Below are positions 1 to 12,664 of a stretch of 64,000 nt of DNA, piece by piece; within the stretch, counting starts at the first letter, position 1; each line of letters begins with the position of its first letter. The notes under the pieces were generated by a model that saw only the letters and a list, made by a program, of their open reading frames with translations, did not search any database and was not told the DNA's origin. A program made the position numbers and the translations under genes. Origin of the DNA: Tamarix chinensis (lineage: Eukaryota > Streptophyta > Magnoliopsida > Caryophyllales > Tamaricaceae); NCBI GenBank assembly GCA_030549775.1, contig CM060174.1, positions 69,169,966 to 69,233,965 of the forward strand, written 5' to 3'.

Positions 1-464
1 TCATCTTAGCAAAATGAGACAAACCCTTCTACTTGAGGAATTAATTTAGTCCTCTTTTGTTCCATGAAGTATTAAGTTAGGAGGCTTTCCCTCTCCATGA
101 TCCTCATCACCCTTCTTCACTAAAAATTACACACACTAACCTTAGTGAGTAAAATTGGACATAGTAGCAATCTGTGTTATATCTTTACCAAAATTTCCTT
201 TTCTTATAGGAACAACTTGCTTCATTTATGTAGTTTTATTCATAAGTACAAGCACTAAGGGTTTGGGAGATTATAGAGCAATAGATTTTATATTTTAATT
301 TTTTTGGACTTTTGACTATTTATTTATAGATCGGATTGATATAAATATTAGGTATTTTAATTCTTTTTAATTAATGATATATTAATCAATATAAAATTCT
401 AATATAAATTTATTATATAGGATCTATTATATATATATATTATATTATATAGTATATTTTAAAA

Positions 465-690
465 TTTGAAAATCTCTAGCGAATAATATGCCAAAATTTT
501 CTTATTTGGAACAAAATTAAAAAGTTTGTGCCTCAAATAAAAATTCAAAAATTTATGATCCTTTTGGAAATTTCTGGTGACTAATATGCCAAAATTTCCT
601 TATTTAGAACAAAATTAAATTTTTTTTGCCTCAAATCAAAATTCAAAAATGTTTGTTCCTCATTTGAGACAAATTTGAAATGTTTTTTCT
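465..690. repeat. ~98-bp tandem duplication plus partial third copy
   Basis: The phrase taatatgccaaaatttt occurs at 484 and again at 582. The surrounding ~98 bp (ending in a run like cctcaaat.aaaattcaaaaat) is repeated with scattered substitutions. A third, shorter and more diverged copy follows at about 630-690. No coding potential. Confidence 0.7.
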
Positions 691-2015
691 CAATTGGTAA
701 TCTTGAAAAATGGGTTAGTCATTTACCTCTTGAAAAATGCTTGTTTTATTTAATTAATCATAGGTTTAAACCCAAAATTGTAAGAAAGCACTACAAGGGG
801 TACTTTCCCCACCTTCTAGAAAGCATTTTGTAGTATCTCTTAATCATTTGTGTGAGCTAATTTTAAGAGATTATAGTACTAAACAAATTACCAACAAACA
901 CACCTACATGAGCTAAAATGTATATGTAAAGTTGTATTGTATTTGAAGGATAAAACAAAGAAGTTTTTGGCATTAAAAATCACTTTCTAGAATACGTTTC
1001 AACAACTTTGTTCTCATTCACACACATATATAAATAAGGACATCTTATAAAATTAACTATTCAAATCATAATATAACAAATTAATTATTTGGTTAATACA
1101 CTCATTTAAATTATTTGCAAGTTCCCAAATATTAGGAATGAGGAGTACTTTGATAATAAATTTTGCAAGCATCCAATATAATCGTCATCTACATTATAAT
1201 CTTTTCTTATTTAATTTATTTTAGTGTATCTATCTTTATATGCTTGTAATAACGTCTTTCTATTTAGCTTTATATAATAGTTTCATGTAGAGTTGTCTAA
1301 GTTAAAATTAATACTTATTTTTGGATATGATTCCAATTTTTAATGTTTTGATGCCTATACTAGTACTAGTAACTTGATGTTTAGCTTCATATAGTATAAT
1401 ATTATATGAATATGTTTTATGGAGTCTACGTGTGTTGTATGTACATTATATTTTGATGTTTATGATAATATATTTATCTGCATGTAGTAGAGAGAGTGTG
1501 TGTGTGTGTTATAGTCATAAATTTATCTTTATATGGTATTAAATGAGTGATAATTTAAATTTATGCTTGGAAAGGTAAATATTTGAGTGGTATAATTGAA
1601 AATGGTATATTGTGAAATTACTTTTTGGCAATTATTGTGAAAATATTTTACTGACATATATATATATATATATCAATATAATACTATAATAGGAATAATA
1701 TTTTTAAGACACACTACAATGTATAGATACACTAATACATTATAAATATGATTGAGATAAATTTCATTTATCAAAATGTCTAGTTTTTATTTATTCCAAT
1801 CGACCTAATTTGTATTAAAAAAAAATTATTGATAGCCTATGTTCATATATAAATTATGTTATAAAACTCATTTATAATTTCACCTTTGATGACATTAACT
1901 ACTTTTAGTGCTCATTTTATATGGGGATGATCATGGTAGAAAAATATCCCGATATTAAGTATTTTATATAATCTATATGAATTCAAAGAATTTTGTTTGT
2001 GAAACATACCAATTT

Positions 2016-2139
2016 AAGGGTTTATTTAAACTAGAATGGCTATTTCCTTAGAAATGTTTTTTCATTTCCAAATACAATATTAGAGAAATAGTAATAGGGT
2101 ATCTATTTAATGAATACTACCATTCCAAAACAAGTGCTT
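2016..2139. mobile_element. MITE-like element with imperfect terminal inverted repeats
   Basis: The left end (aagggtttatttaaactaga then atgg) pairs imperfectly with the reverse complement of the right end (aagcacttgttttggaatgg). This makes a ~124-bp foldback that is AT-rich and non-coding. The 'GGGTTTATTT/GCACTTGTTT' type of end resembles hAT-like plant MITEs. I could not define a clean target-site duplication, so class and exact ends are tentative. Confidence 0.4.
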
Positions 2140-5100
2140 GGTAATAATTAGGTATTAGGTTGATTATATACATTTTATATCAATTTAGGTTATTTAGTTT
2201 TTTTTGTACAAATTATGTTTCCTAGAATATGATTTAAACTTAAAAATATAAAATATTTCAATTATATGACAATCATTTATAATGTATAACAATGATTTTA
2301 GAAAAAATAACGTAGTTAGATATATATGTTCCTATAATACGCTAATATGTCTTGGAATACTATTACATGCATATGTTAAATATTTACACCATATATATCA
2401 TACATATTTATATTAATGAAATTTAAAACTCTTCATCAAAACATCTATCAGCTAATCCATAACATTATTAGCTACTCAATACTATAACAACTAACTATAC
2501 TACTAGGTAATAAAATTACGGTCACAATCGCGTTTACGGTCATGGTAGTGGTATTGAAGTTTCACAAACAATAAATTATGTGTCGCATGATTTTTTTATT
2601 TTCATTTCATCATATGCTCTAATTATTTTTATTCATTATTTAAATATAAATATTGAATAAAATAGTATTTTATATTATGATAGAAGTATTTAAATGAGTT
2701 AATATATATTTAATTATCCTAAAAAACCTAAATTTGCTTTGGAATAAAAAAATATATATGTTATTTTGTAGTAGATGTGAAGGTAATATATAATAATACT
2801 TTATTGTAATTTAATAATAACATGATCCAAGATGTATGTAGTAAATAAATAAGAAGGATTTATTATGGATACTTTCTTTAATAGATTTATAAATTTACAA
2901 CTGGATGGCTATTGATCAAAGTTGTTTTCCAATTTATTTGTTAATAAATTATGAAAATTTAAAACTATAACATATCAGTAATTATGCATTATAATTGACC
3001 TTGAAGCTACTAAATAGAGCCCTCTAAGCTATAGCGGTACTGCTATTTAATTATATCTTTACTATACTATATGCAAATTAAATTTCTATTATGCACATAT
3101 AAAAATACTACCATAAATATTGAAGAATACTAATATAGACAAATCAACTTCACTCTATTGAACATTTAAAATTCTACATGAAGCTACATATATGTAAATA
3201 TTATGCTATAGGTAGATAAAATGTCATAAATATATTATTATATACATTCAATGATTTTAACATCGACAACATAAATATACTTCTCAAATAAAATTATATA
3301 TAATGTTAAAAACACCACTAATAGTATATAAAAATATTAAATAGTATTGCTATAAAGAGAATCCAAATTATGATTCTAACATTAACAAAAAGTGTATATA
3401 TGATATTAGATTGTTAGCATTTATAGTTGAAATATTTGTTATTTTGTTAATACTTAAGGACATAAAAATAACCTAGCCTCAAGAAATAAAAAAATGGAAC
3501 AAACAAATAAGTTACAATATTCTTTAGGTTAATTAATTCAAATATTTCAACATAGATAACTAAAATGGTCCAATTGGAAAATAATCTATAAAATTGCCTA
3601 ATAGTTGCAAAAATATACAAAATCCTAAAGAAAAAATGTCACATACATAGTGTTAACCTATAATGTAATCACATAAATTTTTTTTTCTATCATACCTAAA
3701 TTTTTGGAGAAACAAAAAAACATATAATACATAATCCATACAAAAATGAATAAAACTAAATATCAAGTGTTTTATATCCAGACTCATTATGATTATCTAG
3801 TTAAAAGTAGTCATTATCATCAAAATGTAATAAATTTATCATGCATTACAAAAAGAAAATCATGTATTTTAACTAACCATATAAATCATATTCATTACTT
3901 GTAACTAATAGTTAGATTAATGATAACGTAATATACGATAACATTGGTGTAAAAACAACTATAACAGTGGTTGGTAAATGATGATAAAGAACAACCATTA
4001 AGGCTACAAGCGTTAATGTTATAAAAATCTATTCAAAACACAACCGTCACAATGAAATAAAAATATAATTAGTATCACTTCCCCTTGTGATGTATGGGAT
4101 CATAAGTGATACACGGGTAAATTTTGATAAATTGTGATAATGAAGTTTAGAAGAGTAATAGAGAAAAAGATGAAATAACAAAAAGATGTAGTACATATAG
4201 AAACAACAACAAAAAAACATGTATAGCAAATGAACGAAGAAGGGATTATATAATCTAGCTAGATATTTTATAACATTTCTGTAAAGACAACATTTATTGT
4301 GGATGTATTTTTTTCTCGTTGTTATTACATATCAAAATTTTCATCTTATTACAATTTGTAATCCTAGACACTATAACATACAACTAACTATAGCAGAAGA
4401 ATGATTTTTTTAATAGTAGCCTAACATGAGATATTGATTGACCCTAAACTTTATTTATTGTCATTACATATGAAATAATGAGTGGGAATTTCTACAATTA
4501 AATTTGAATGGCATTATCAACGCAAATGATGTAAGAGATAGCATTGAATCAAAACATTATCACTAGATTTGCTCTCATCAAGTATTTTTGCTTCAAGAAC
4601 ATGATTTCCAAGTTGAGTGACAACTAATCACATACTATTGCATAAGTCAGGTTTTTGATCAATTTTTTGAATCAACATTTTTGGAGTACCAACCTTCAAA
4701 CACAATGGGCACTTTGGCACACCTCATAGTTTTTCCTTTATGCTATAGATGAACCATAATCAAATAAATGATACAAATTTATAATTAACAGATAAATAGC
4801 TAAAAGTAAAAATAAGGGAAAAAATTAATAACTAATAACAAATATGAGAGAATATAAATACATATGCAAAAGTTATAATAGGAAAAAGGTTGTCACATAT
4901 TATTAAACACCTCCTTGTAGATGACGTTGATCAACACATATTAATATTTTTAATCCCTTCTGACATGTAACCCTCATATAGTTAGTCATGACTAAAGATA
5001 AATTTCCTAAACAAAAAACCAACATTGGACAAGGATTGACCCTAACTTTTATTTATTGGCATCATCTTGTCTCGTAGTAGTAAGGTAAGCAAAAAAATAT

Positions 5101-5819
5101 ATATCTTCCTCTTTTGGATAGTATTTTTTTATCCACTATTTTATTGTATTTAATGTATATTCTTATCACCATATATAATTGATTGCAATCACTAAGTTTA
5201 TTTGACCCTTACTATTATTAATCTTGTAGACTCTAACATTTATTTTAGCCTTATACTAAATATGAAACTAATGTAATTTTAAAGGAGTAAAGTTGAGAGG
5301 TTTGGGGTAATTTGGTGATGATGTTGATAATTTATTTTAAATGACTGTGGAGAAAAAAATGTTGGGAAATCATACTTGTGATAATAGTATCTACAAATTG
5401 ATTACTAGTCACATCATCATCCAATGTATATTAAGACACTTAGACAATATAATTCACTAATGAATATTATGGAAAAACCATTCAATATTTTCCTTTCCTC
5501 CATAACAATTATCTAAAAAAATACAATTCATTTTCATCATAAATTGGAATATTATTCAACATAACCAAGTTAATTTTCTATAATGTCAATCATTGTAGTG
5601 TATAAGATTTAGAATAGATGCTTTGGAATTATTTTAGCTGATAGTGATGGCAAAATAGATAACAATATATATTGAATATGCAGTCTACAATAGACCTACA
5701 ACCCTTTAAATTTTAAATGTAGAAAAATTGGTATGGGAAAAATATTACACACATATATTTATATTTTGAGAGAAGTGTATTCAACATGCTTTTGTTTATT
5801 TATTAAATTTTTTAATTAA

Positions 5820-5876
5820 TTCATCTTTTTTCCTTTTTCGTCATTGATTCTTTACGATCAATGAATTGAAGATGAA
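5820..5876. repeat. small hairpin
   Basis: Nested inverted arms: ttcatctt pairs with aagatgaa at the outside, and tcattgat pairs with atcaatga around a short loop. It is stable on paper, but in an AT-rich background it may be meaningless. Confidence 0.4.
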
Positions 5877-6326
5877 AATCAATTGAGAAATTTGTTAGAC
5901 CCATATATAGTTTAAGTAATTTAATAGTTATTACTCATTGTATAAGTCAAGGTTTATAATTGCATCATTGAATTATTGTAACCAAATTATTTTATTCAAT
6001 AATAAATTTATGAGCAATGTATGTTGAAATTAGGTAGCAAATTTTGTCTCCATATTTTCTTCCATAAAACTCACTTTTTGTATAATTATAGGTTATAGAT
6101 GGGGCTTAAAAATGTGTGAAGGAATAGATGACGATTATAAAATGAATCAAAGTTTATATGGTTATTAGTATTTCATTGAATTAACAATATTGGTAAGTAT
6201 ATTTATATGGTATGATCACTATATAACTCTAGATCTCCCTTCTGTTGTTTAACAATGACATATATCATATATTTCATTATAGAATAGTCACATTTATCAT
6301 TATCTTCTTGCATTGGAAACTACATA

Positions 6327-6386
6327 ATGTGAAATACAAATATTAACTTCATAGAAATGTGAAATACAAATATTAACTTCGTAGAA
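6327..6386. repeat. 30-bp tandem duplication
   Basis: Two adjacent 30-bp copies beginning atgtgaaatacaaatattaa differ at about one base (catagaa versus cgtagaa). The near-identity suggests a recent duplication compared with the surrounding decay. Confidence 0.85.
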
Positions 6387-7080
6387 CTCTACTTAACTAT
6401 AAACATTAAAACATACACAAGATTCACAACAACTACTTACACACCTTCATATATGCCCATTAATGTAATTTATTTCCATATTTTTCATTCTCTAGATATT
6501 TTTTAAATTACCTAAATGATTTGTAGAGACATTAATTATATAATATAACAAGTAACTCATAAAATAAATTTATTAAATATAAAAATATTTTAATTACTAA
6601 TTAATAGCCTTTAGTGGAATGTCGTGAAATTTTCCTGATAAGAGGTCAAACCATTATGTAATCATTCTCAATGGATGTAAAATGATCAAAATCCAATGTG
6701 AATTAAGAGAAAATAGACCAAAAATCAATTGTTGTGGAGCCTTGCTCATTGCTTGGATCATATACCCCACTTATTTTTTTATGTTCTCATAAGATATCAC
6801 TTGAGAACATTAAAATCCATACATATGATCTTCATCTCTGTTGATAATTGTATATTTTAAAAACATATAATAAAATAATTACCTAATTATATGTTAATAA
6901 TTATTTAAAAATTATACATCATGTATGACTTTATATATTAGATTTGTAGCCAACCTCTAGCTAACAAATGGATTAAGTCCTTATAACTCCTATATATAAA
7001 TTAATCTCTTGGTTCTTAAAACATAATTGCGGTGGTAATTTAACTTATATGATCAAATTTTAAATGTGTAAGACCTCATC

Positions 7081-8274
7081 AACATATATCCTCATCCTAA
7101 GGGACAATGCTTGATGGTTGATAATAGGTGTGTTGTGCTTTGAACTCAATTCCTTTCTTGCCTCATCTAATTCCTTCTCTTATTGCTCCTTATAAATTAG
7201 TTTCCTCTATAAAATTTTACCATCTTATTGAAAAAAAGAAAAAGAGGTTAATAGATAATAATTAAAAATAATAATAATTTAACTTTAGCTATTATAATAT
7301 TACCACGTCCTTCAGTAGAACTAAATGACATGGTCATATAAGTGCCTACCCTATGAAGCAAAGGATATCACAATCCTTAAATTTCAAAAATGGTAAAATT
7401 AAGAAAGAAAATTCATTGTAGATATTGTTGAGAGTTACTCGAATTTCGTCAAACCCTAATAATTTATCCCCACAGGCATGAGCAGTTCCTTAGGTGACAA
7501 TAGTATTTTTCTCTAATGTCTTGAGAACATATGTATGTTCACTCTATATTTGAGAGTTTTATTAATTTCATATAGTCAAATGAAGATACACTTCAAAATA
7601 GACAGTAACTGAAAATAAAGTATATTGCTTTAGGTAATTTCAGGATAGGTCCAATAGTAGGGGTTGTAGTAGTAGGAGTGGGCACAATCATGTACACTAC
7701 AGGGATGGTTGTCCCTTCATTCATGAACTTTAGAATTTTCTTTGAAATCCTTTGTTTGTTGGTTGTTAACTCTACCTGGATGTATATTAAATTATCCAAT
7801 TCTATCATAGATGGTTGACCTCTTCCTAATAAGTATGACTACTAGGCTATTTTCTAAAAGTATATGAAAATAGAGCACTGTGTGGTAGCCTTTTGACTCA
7901 ACCACCGCGCTCCTTGTCTCCAAAGCTTCATTAACCATATGATTTTTTCCACTCGTTGGCACTCTTGTTACCTAGATCTCCTCATGTTGAGGAAATCATT
8001 ATAGTTAGAGGCAAGAAAGGATATGAAAATAATATTGAGAAGAAGATAAAGAAAAATATTTAAAATTTTAAAAAAGATTTGTTGAGTCAGTTTATTAGTA
8101 GTCTTTCCTAACCCTTAGCTACTCTTGCAAGAGGTACATATCAAGTACCTTTATTTTTAGCTTGGTCCTTTACCTATTTCTAGTTTAGAATCAAGTTTCT
8201 TATTATCCTTCGAAATTTTCTTGGCATGTTCTTTTACCATTTGGCTCTTCTTCTACCATCAACAACCTTTAAGT

Positions 8275-8285
<11 letters not shown>
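7081..8285. other. unassigned flank of the gypsy element
   Basis: A minus-strand open frame at 7593-7808 (71 codons, with a run of Thr and Pro) and moderately GC-richer DNA around 7.85-7.99 kb look more gene-like than the preceding 7 kb. Neither translates into a family I recognise. It may be an older transposon into which the gypsy element inserted. Confidence 0.4.

Positions 8286-8331
<46 letters not shown>
8286..8331. repeat. (AG)n microsatellite
   Basis: About 22 perfect AG dinucleotides, preceded by a short (TA)n run, sit exactly at the expected outer edge of the 3' LTR. The 71-codon frame running through it on the plus strand (RERERER...) is a by-product of the repeat. Confidence 0.97.
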
Positions 8332-8334
<3 letters not shown>

Positions 8335-8633
8335 TTATTCTTCACAATGTAGGACCTTTTATCTTGTTTTTTGAAGTAGAAAAGATGTTCAAAGTTGATG
8401 TAATACTCAAAATATGGAGAAGTCTTCAACAATTGCCATAGTTTTGAATTTGATCTTCACTAAGATCAATGTAATTCTAAAGAGAAATCAAACAATTTTC
8501 TCTAGAGAACAATGTGTAAACTCTTAAGATAAGCATTATTGAAAAAGGAGAAAGGGAGATTCAAATTATCTCTTGATAAATCATCTAATTATTTTTCTTC
8601 ATTACTCATTATGACCGAATGTACAAGAAGCAT

Positions 8634-8661
8634 CACACACACACACACACACACACACATG
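8634..8661. repeat. (CA)n microsatellite inside the 3' LTR
   Basis: About 14 CA units. The homologous site in the 5' LTR has only a short tatacacacacaca run, so length differs between the two LTRs of one insertion. This gives a direct record of expansion since insertion. Confidence 0.95.
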
Positions 8662-9091
8662 CAAGACTAGTTTAACCTTTACTAACGAAGGCCAAACCAA
8701 CTAGCTTAATTAATAAAAGACTAAACTAATGCACCATTATATTACATACATAATGGCTTACAATTACAAATTACAAGAAATTAAAATGTATACATAAATT
8801 ATTAAAGCTACGCAAAACCCTAATCATGTAATACATTGAATAATCAAGCTTGAGCTTCATCTTCTATGGAACTTTGTAACCCTTGCATTGCTATTGCCTT
8901 TTATACTAGGTATCTTTGGTGATTTATTCTTCTTGAAAACATATGTAATACCTACAAGAATAACTTAATGAAACATTATTAGAGTTATTAAGAAGGTGTT
9001 CAGATTTTCAAGAATAATTAGTACCATCTCCAAATAGGCCAATTCTTGACCTCCAATATTATAAGAATAAGATGGAGATGATTCTGCATCA

Positions 9092-9101
9092 TTCTCCCCT
9101 T
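9092..9101 (-). other. polypurine tract (plus-strand priming site)
   Basis: On the element strand this reads AAGGGGAGAA immediately before the LTR start TGATGCAG. The spacing (zero) and composition are those of a polypurine tract, and it fixes the inner boundary of the 3' LTR at 9091. Confidence 0.8.
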
Positions 9102-9326
9102 GTAAAGAAGAATATATCCTTAAATTAGCATCATTATAATAAGGGAATAAATCACCAATGTTGAAATTCATCTAAGCTCACCCTTAGGATTAAGGTAACT
9201 CTAATACATAAGAATTATTTCTAAATTTTATTAAGATTTTAAATGGTCTATCCGCTCTTGGAATTATTTTATTTTTTCTTAAGTTTGGAAATCTTTCTTT
9301 TATTAAGTGTAACAAAACTAATTCTC

Positions 9327-10140
9327 CTAAAGAAAATACTTGTGTAATTTGAATTTTTTTACTTGAGTTTCGGATTTAGCATCAGATTTCTCAATGTTCT
9401 TAATTTGGTCGTGAAGTTTCTTAAAGAATTCAACTCTTTCTTTAGAATCATACTTCTTAATATTACCTTCCTTTAATGACAACATATCAATAGGAAAATA
9501 ATGATTAACTCCATATATAACATCAAATGGACTCGATTGAGTTGCACTAGAAAGGCTCATATCATAAGCAAATTAAGCATGTGTAAATTTTATATCCCAA
9601 TATTTTTGTACTCTTATCAACTAATCCTCGTAGTAAAGTTCCTAAGGTCCAATGAGTCATTTTTATTTGACCATCTATTTGTGGGTGATGAAGTGTATTA
9701 TCAAACAACTTAATACCTAACATATGCTAAAGCATCTTCCGAAATTAACTTTAAAATTTTATATCTCTATCCGAAACTATACTTTTGGGAATACCATGTA
9801 ACCTTGCTATTTTCTTGAAATATAAATCAATCACATAAGTTGCATCATCTTTTTGATTACAAGGAATAAAATTTACCGTTTTGGAAAATCTATGAACCAC
9901 TAACTTAATATAATCATTTTCCCTTTGTTTCTTTGGTAGCCTTAGGATAAAGTCCACATTAATCCCCTCCTATAATTAACTAGCAACAAGTAAAGGATTA
10001 TACAAACTTTTATGGAAAAAACTCTTACTCTTTTGACAATCACACATCTTCTATTGATATCTTATACTAACTTTATATTTTGTGGCTAATAGAAATGTGC
10101 TTGTAATATATTCATAGTTTTATTAATACCAAAATGACCA
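9327..10140 (-). pseudogene. Ty3/gypsy integrase remnant
   Basis: This region would splice new cDNA copies into chromosomes. Reading right to left, an H2C2 finger piece (GHFGINKTMNILQAHFYWP) ends near 10.06 kb. The core follows at 9751-9957 with MDFILRLPKKQ, FSKTVNFIPC, DDATYVIDLYF and HGIPKSIVSDRD, so both catalytic Asp positions are kept. The usual HPQTDGQTEV motif reads HPQIDGQIKM, so the third catalytic residue (Glu) is Lys. VVDRFSK reads VVHRFSK. A C-terminal piece at 9327-9560 contains SSPFDVIYGVNHYFPIDML, the counterpart of the plant SPFQVVYGF..P.DLLPL signature. Stops and frameshifts separate the pieces. Family assignment is secure and loss of function is clear from sequence. Confidence 0.93.
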
Positions 10141-10429
10141 ACTATACCCCCTCATGTATTTTTTTAATAAGTAAATCATGCAAACTAGAAAGAGGTATAG
10201 AAAACTTATTAAGCTTGAAAAGAAAGTAATCTTCAAGCACATAATTACCAAGACTATAATTTTTCTTACGTGCACCAAAAAATTCAAATAAATCTTAATA
10301 GTTTGCAGATAACTCTTTTAGTATTTCAAAAATTAATATTTTAGCATCCAACATAACAAGTATCATAGATCTTCTTGATAATGCATCTTCACTACATTTT
10401 ATTTACCATCAAAATATTTGACTATAGAA

Positions 10430-10740
10430 CATGAATATTGTACAAAACTAACCCATTTTGTATGTCTAAGACTAATTTTCTTTCACCTATATAAATATGT
10501 TAGGATTTTATAATCCAAAGGAAACTCAAATAATGACTCGATATTTCTAAGCTTCTTATGATGTCATAGAATTTCTTATCATATGTGGAATAATTTAATT
10601 TAACACCATTCAATTTCTCACTAAAAAAATGTAATGTCCCTTTTTTCTTATGAGAGTACACCTCTTATTCCTACCACACTAGCATCACATGTAACTTTAA
10701 ATAATTTATGAAAGTTAGGCAAAGATAATATCGGTGTATT
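10430..10740 (-). pseudogene. Ty3/gypsy RNase H remnant
   Basis: The reverse translation contains [20 protein letters not shown], matching the opening of the gypsy RNase H domain (F.v.cDAS..giGavL.Q) with its first catalytic Asp present. EKRDITFFSEKLNG and YSTYDKKFYDI follow, corresponding to the pIafFSekLn...YstydkE block, where the usual Glu is Lys. In-frame stops follow within about 60 codons. It lies directly downstream of the RT remnant, as expected in a pol polyprotein. Confidence 0.88.
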
Positions 10741-10999
10741 ACATAGCTTGTCTTTCAAATTCTTGAAGGCTTTAGATGCTTCCTCTCCCCATTTGAATTT
10801 GTCTTTCTTCATAAGATGTGTAATTGGTGTGTTAATAGTTTAGAAGTTCTTAATACATTTTTTATAAAAATCTTGCTAGCCTATGAAAACTCCTCACCTC
10901 ATTAATACCTTTGGGTATAGGCTAATCTCGAAAGCTTGAATATTTGTGGGATCCAATTTTATACCTCTTCTACTTACAATATAACCAAGGAAAAAAAAT

Positions 11000-11478
11000 A
11001 CTTAAAAGCATAAAGTCTCATTTTTTTGGGTTTTCCATAGAGTTTAGTTTTACTTAATTTATCAAATAATATCCTCAAATGAATAATATGATCATGCTCA
11101 TTTTTACTATACACAAGTGTATCATCTCTGTATAACACAATGAATTTTCAACAAAAGGTTAAAGAGCTTCATTCATTAGTCTCATAAACAAACTAGACAA
11201 GTCATAATCTAATTGGCATCAAAGTCCATTCATAAAGACCATATTTATTTTTAAAAATAGTTTCCCATTCATCCCCTTCTCTTATTTTCATTTGATGATA
11301 TCCTCTCCTTAGATAAATTTTAGAGAAAAATAAGTGTGCTCCACACAATTCATCTACCATGTCATCTAATCTAGGCATAGGCAATTGATATTTGATAGTT
11401 ATATTGTTTATAACTCTAGAGTCAATACACTTGCGCCACTACTATCTTTTTTAGGAACAAGTAATCGAGCTACATAAT
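11000..11478 (-). pseudogene. Ty3/gypsy reverse transcriptase remnant
   Basis: The RT that would copy the element RNA. Translation from ~11.48 kb gives VARLLVPKKD, then after a frameshift [18 protein letters not shown] and [17 protein letters not shown], ending near LMPIRL (11202-11384). Next comes LYRDDTLVYSKNEHDHIIHL, the fingers-palm signature with the YxDD box as YRDD. The first catalytic motif, normally FSKIDLRSGYHQ, reads [12 protein letters not shown], so its metal-binding Asp is Tyr. Several stops interrupt the domain. It is clearly an RT fossil that cannot be active. Confidence 0.94.
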
Positions 11479-11734
11479 ATCAAATTAAGCTCTCTCTCAT
11501 ATATAATTTTTTTATAAGCTCTTGTATTTATCGCTATAATTCCTTAGGCTCTTCTAAATTACATATAAAGGTAATACAATTAGGTAAAGACATATCGAGC
11601 ATTAAGTTTATAGAACGTTCTACTTTTCTTTAAGGTGGTAATCCATGAAGTAATTTATTAGGAAATACATCATTATATTCATCAATAAGCTCATTTAGTT
11701 GAGGATTACTTCCATTTTTCTCCCTTTTTAGGGA

Positions 11735-12195
11735 TTATTTGATGATCAATGCATAACAACTACATTCTTCTTTAATACATTCCATCATAGCCCTTTCATG
11801 CAAAAATAGGCTCTTTTTATTTTTTGCTATCTTATTAGTGTCACACTTAGAAGGTTTAAGTTTGTACTTTTTCTTATCTTTCTCAATAACACATTTATTA
11901 GTAATAGCGTTATGAATGTCACATCTATTATATTGCCATGGTCTAGATAATAAGATTCCATATGCATCCATAGGAAAAATATCACATAGCACATCATCAT
12001 GATAATTACTAATTGAAAATTAAATAAGGGTTTGATTGGTTGCCTTGACTTCATTGTCCTAGTTATACCATTGAAGAGAATAAGTCTTCAGATATGGTGT
12101 TGTCTCCAAACCCAATACCTTCACCATCCTCTCATTAGCTACATTAACATGTGATCCATTTTCAATTATAACTTGACAAACTATATCTCTCACTC
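11735..12195 (-). pseudogene. Ty3/gypsy aspartic protease remnant
   Basis: The protease would cleave the Gag-Pol polyprotein. The translation contains CQVIIENGSHVNVANERMV and, after in-frame stops, DVLCDIFPMDAYGILLSRPW, matching the plant gypsy protease pattern (liIDsGSctNvas..mv...LCDVvPM.a.hiLLGRPWq). The catalytic Asp-Ser-Gly is Glu-Asn-Gly and LLGRPW is LLSRPW. The 85-codon open frame at 11735-11992 covers the C-terminal half. It lies between the zinc knuckle and RT in the expected order. Confidence 0.88.
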
Positions 12196-12387
12196 TTCCA
12201 TTAGTCTTGAATATATTCTCTCATTAATTAGATTGCTCATTAGCTTGCATTTGAAGAACTCTTTGCAGCACATAACAAGAATTGTCTTCATCCTCATATT
12301 CACTTAATATCACTTCATTTGGTTTGAACCCAGGGTCTTCAACACAATTTTCTATAGATTCAATCTCTACTATGGGGAACACTCATT

Positions 12388-12454
12388 GAGTGGGGCATTC
12401 TCTAATGAAGTGTCCATATCCTTGGCTTTGAAAATATTTCTTTGTAGAGACATC
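12388..12454 (-). pseudogene. Gag zinc-knuckle (nucleocapsid) relic
   Basis: The reverse translation reads KYFQSQGYGHFIRECPTQ. This corresponds to the CCHC knuckle C..CQ..GH....C, with the second Cys now Ser and the first lost; the His and last Cys remain. It sits between gag and protease, where the nucleocapsid belongs. Short, but position and spacing make it convincing. Confidence 0.7.
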
Positions 12455-12664
12455 ATTTACCTTATACTTACCTTTCTACTCTCAGTTATATCCTTATTTC
12501 TTATCAACATTTGTAGAGCCTAGTAGTTTGTGTACTCAATTAGTACTTTATAGAAGAAGTATTTTGTTTACATGAGTCTTAGTGGACTTGATTTAATTTT
12601 CAAATTTTAAAGATAGTATAATCATATCATCAAGAGAATGATATAAAAAGGTTTCAACTTTTTC

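Larger units (their letters stand above)
1..7080. other. AT-rich intergenic DNA, no gene recognised
   Basis: Both strands are closed by frequent stops, and the longest open frame (minus strand near 4.05-4.23 kb, about 60 codons) has low-complexity Phe/Tyr/Leu-rich content with no family resemblance. What I can see is listed separately: a ~98-bp tandem repeat, a small inverted-repeat element, a hairpin and a 30-bp duplication. There are also short TA and TG runs (about 430-455, 1498-1510 and 1656-1673). It reads as old non-coding DNA, probably eroded transposon sequence. Confidence 0.7.
8286..9091 (-). repeat. 3' LTR of the gypsy element, with expanded GA tract at its outer end
   Basis: This matches 14289-15050 in direct orientation. 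Shared landmarks include ggaattattc, aatactcaaaatatggag, a CA-repeat zone (8634-8661, versus a shorter tacacacacaca at ~14.62 kb), gaaacattatta and ctgcatca at the inner boundary. The outer ~30 bp of the LTR, still readable in the other copy (14289-14307), is replaced here by an (AG)n run at 8286-8331. The LTR terminus itself has therefore been overwritten by a microsatellite. Confidence 0.88.

Noticed and set aside
8226..8441. Plus-strand 71-codon frame with RERERE run
   Set aside because: It is the AG microsatellite plus the antisense of the gypsy 3' LTR.
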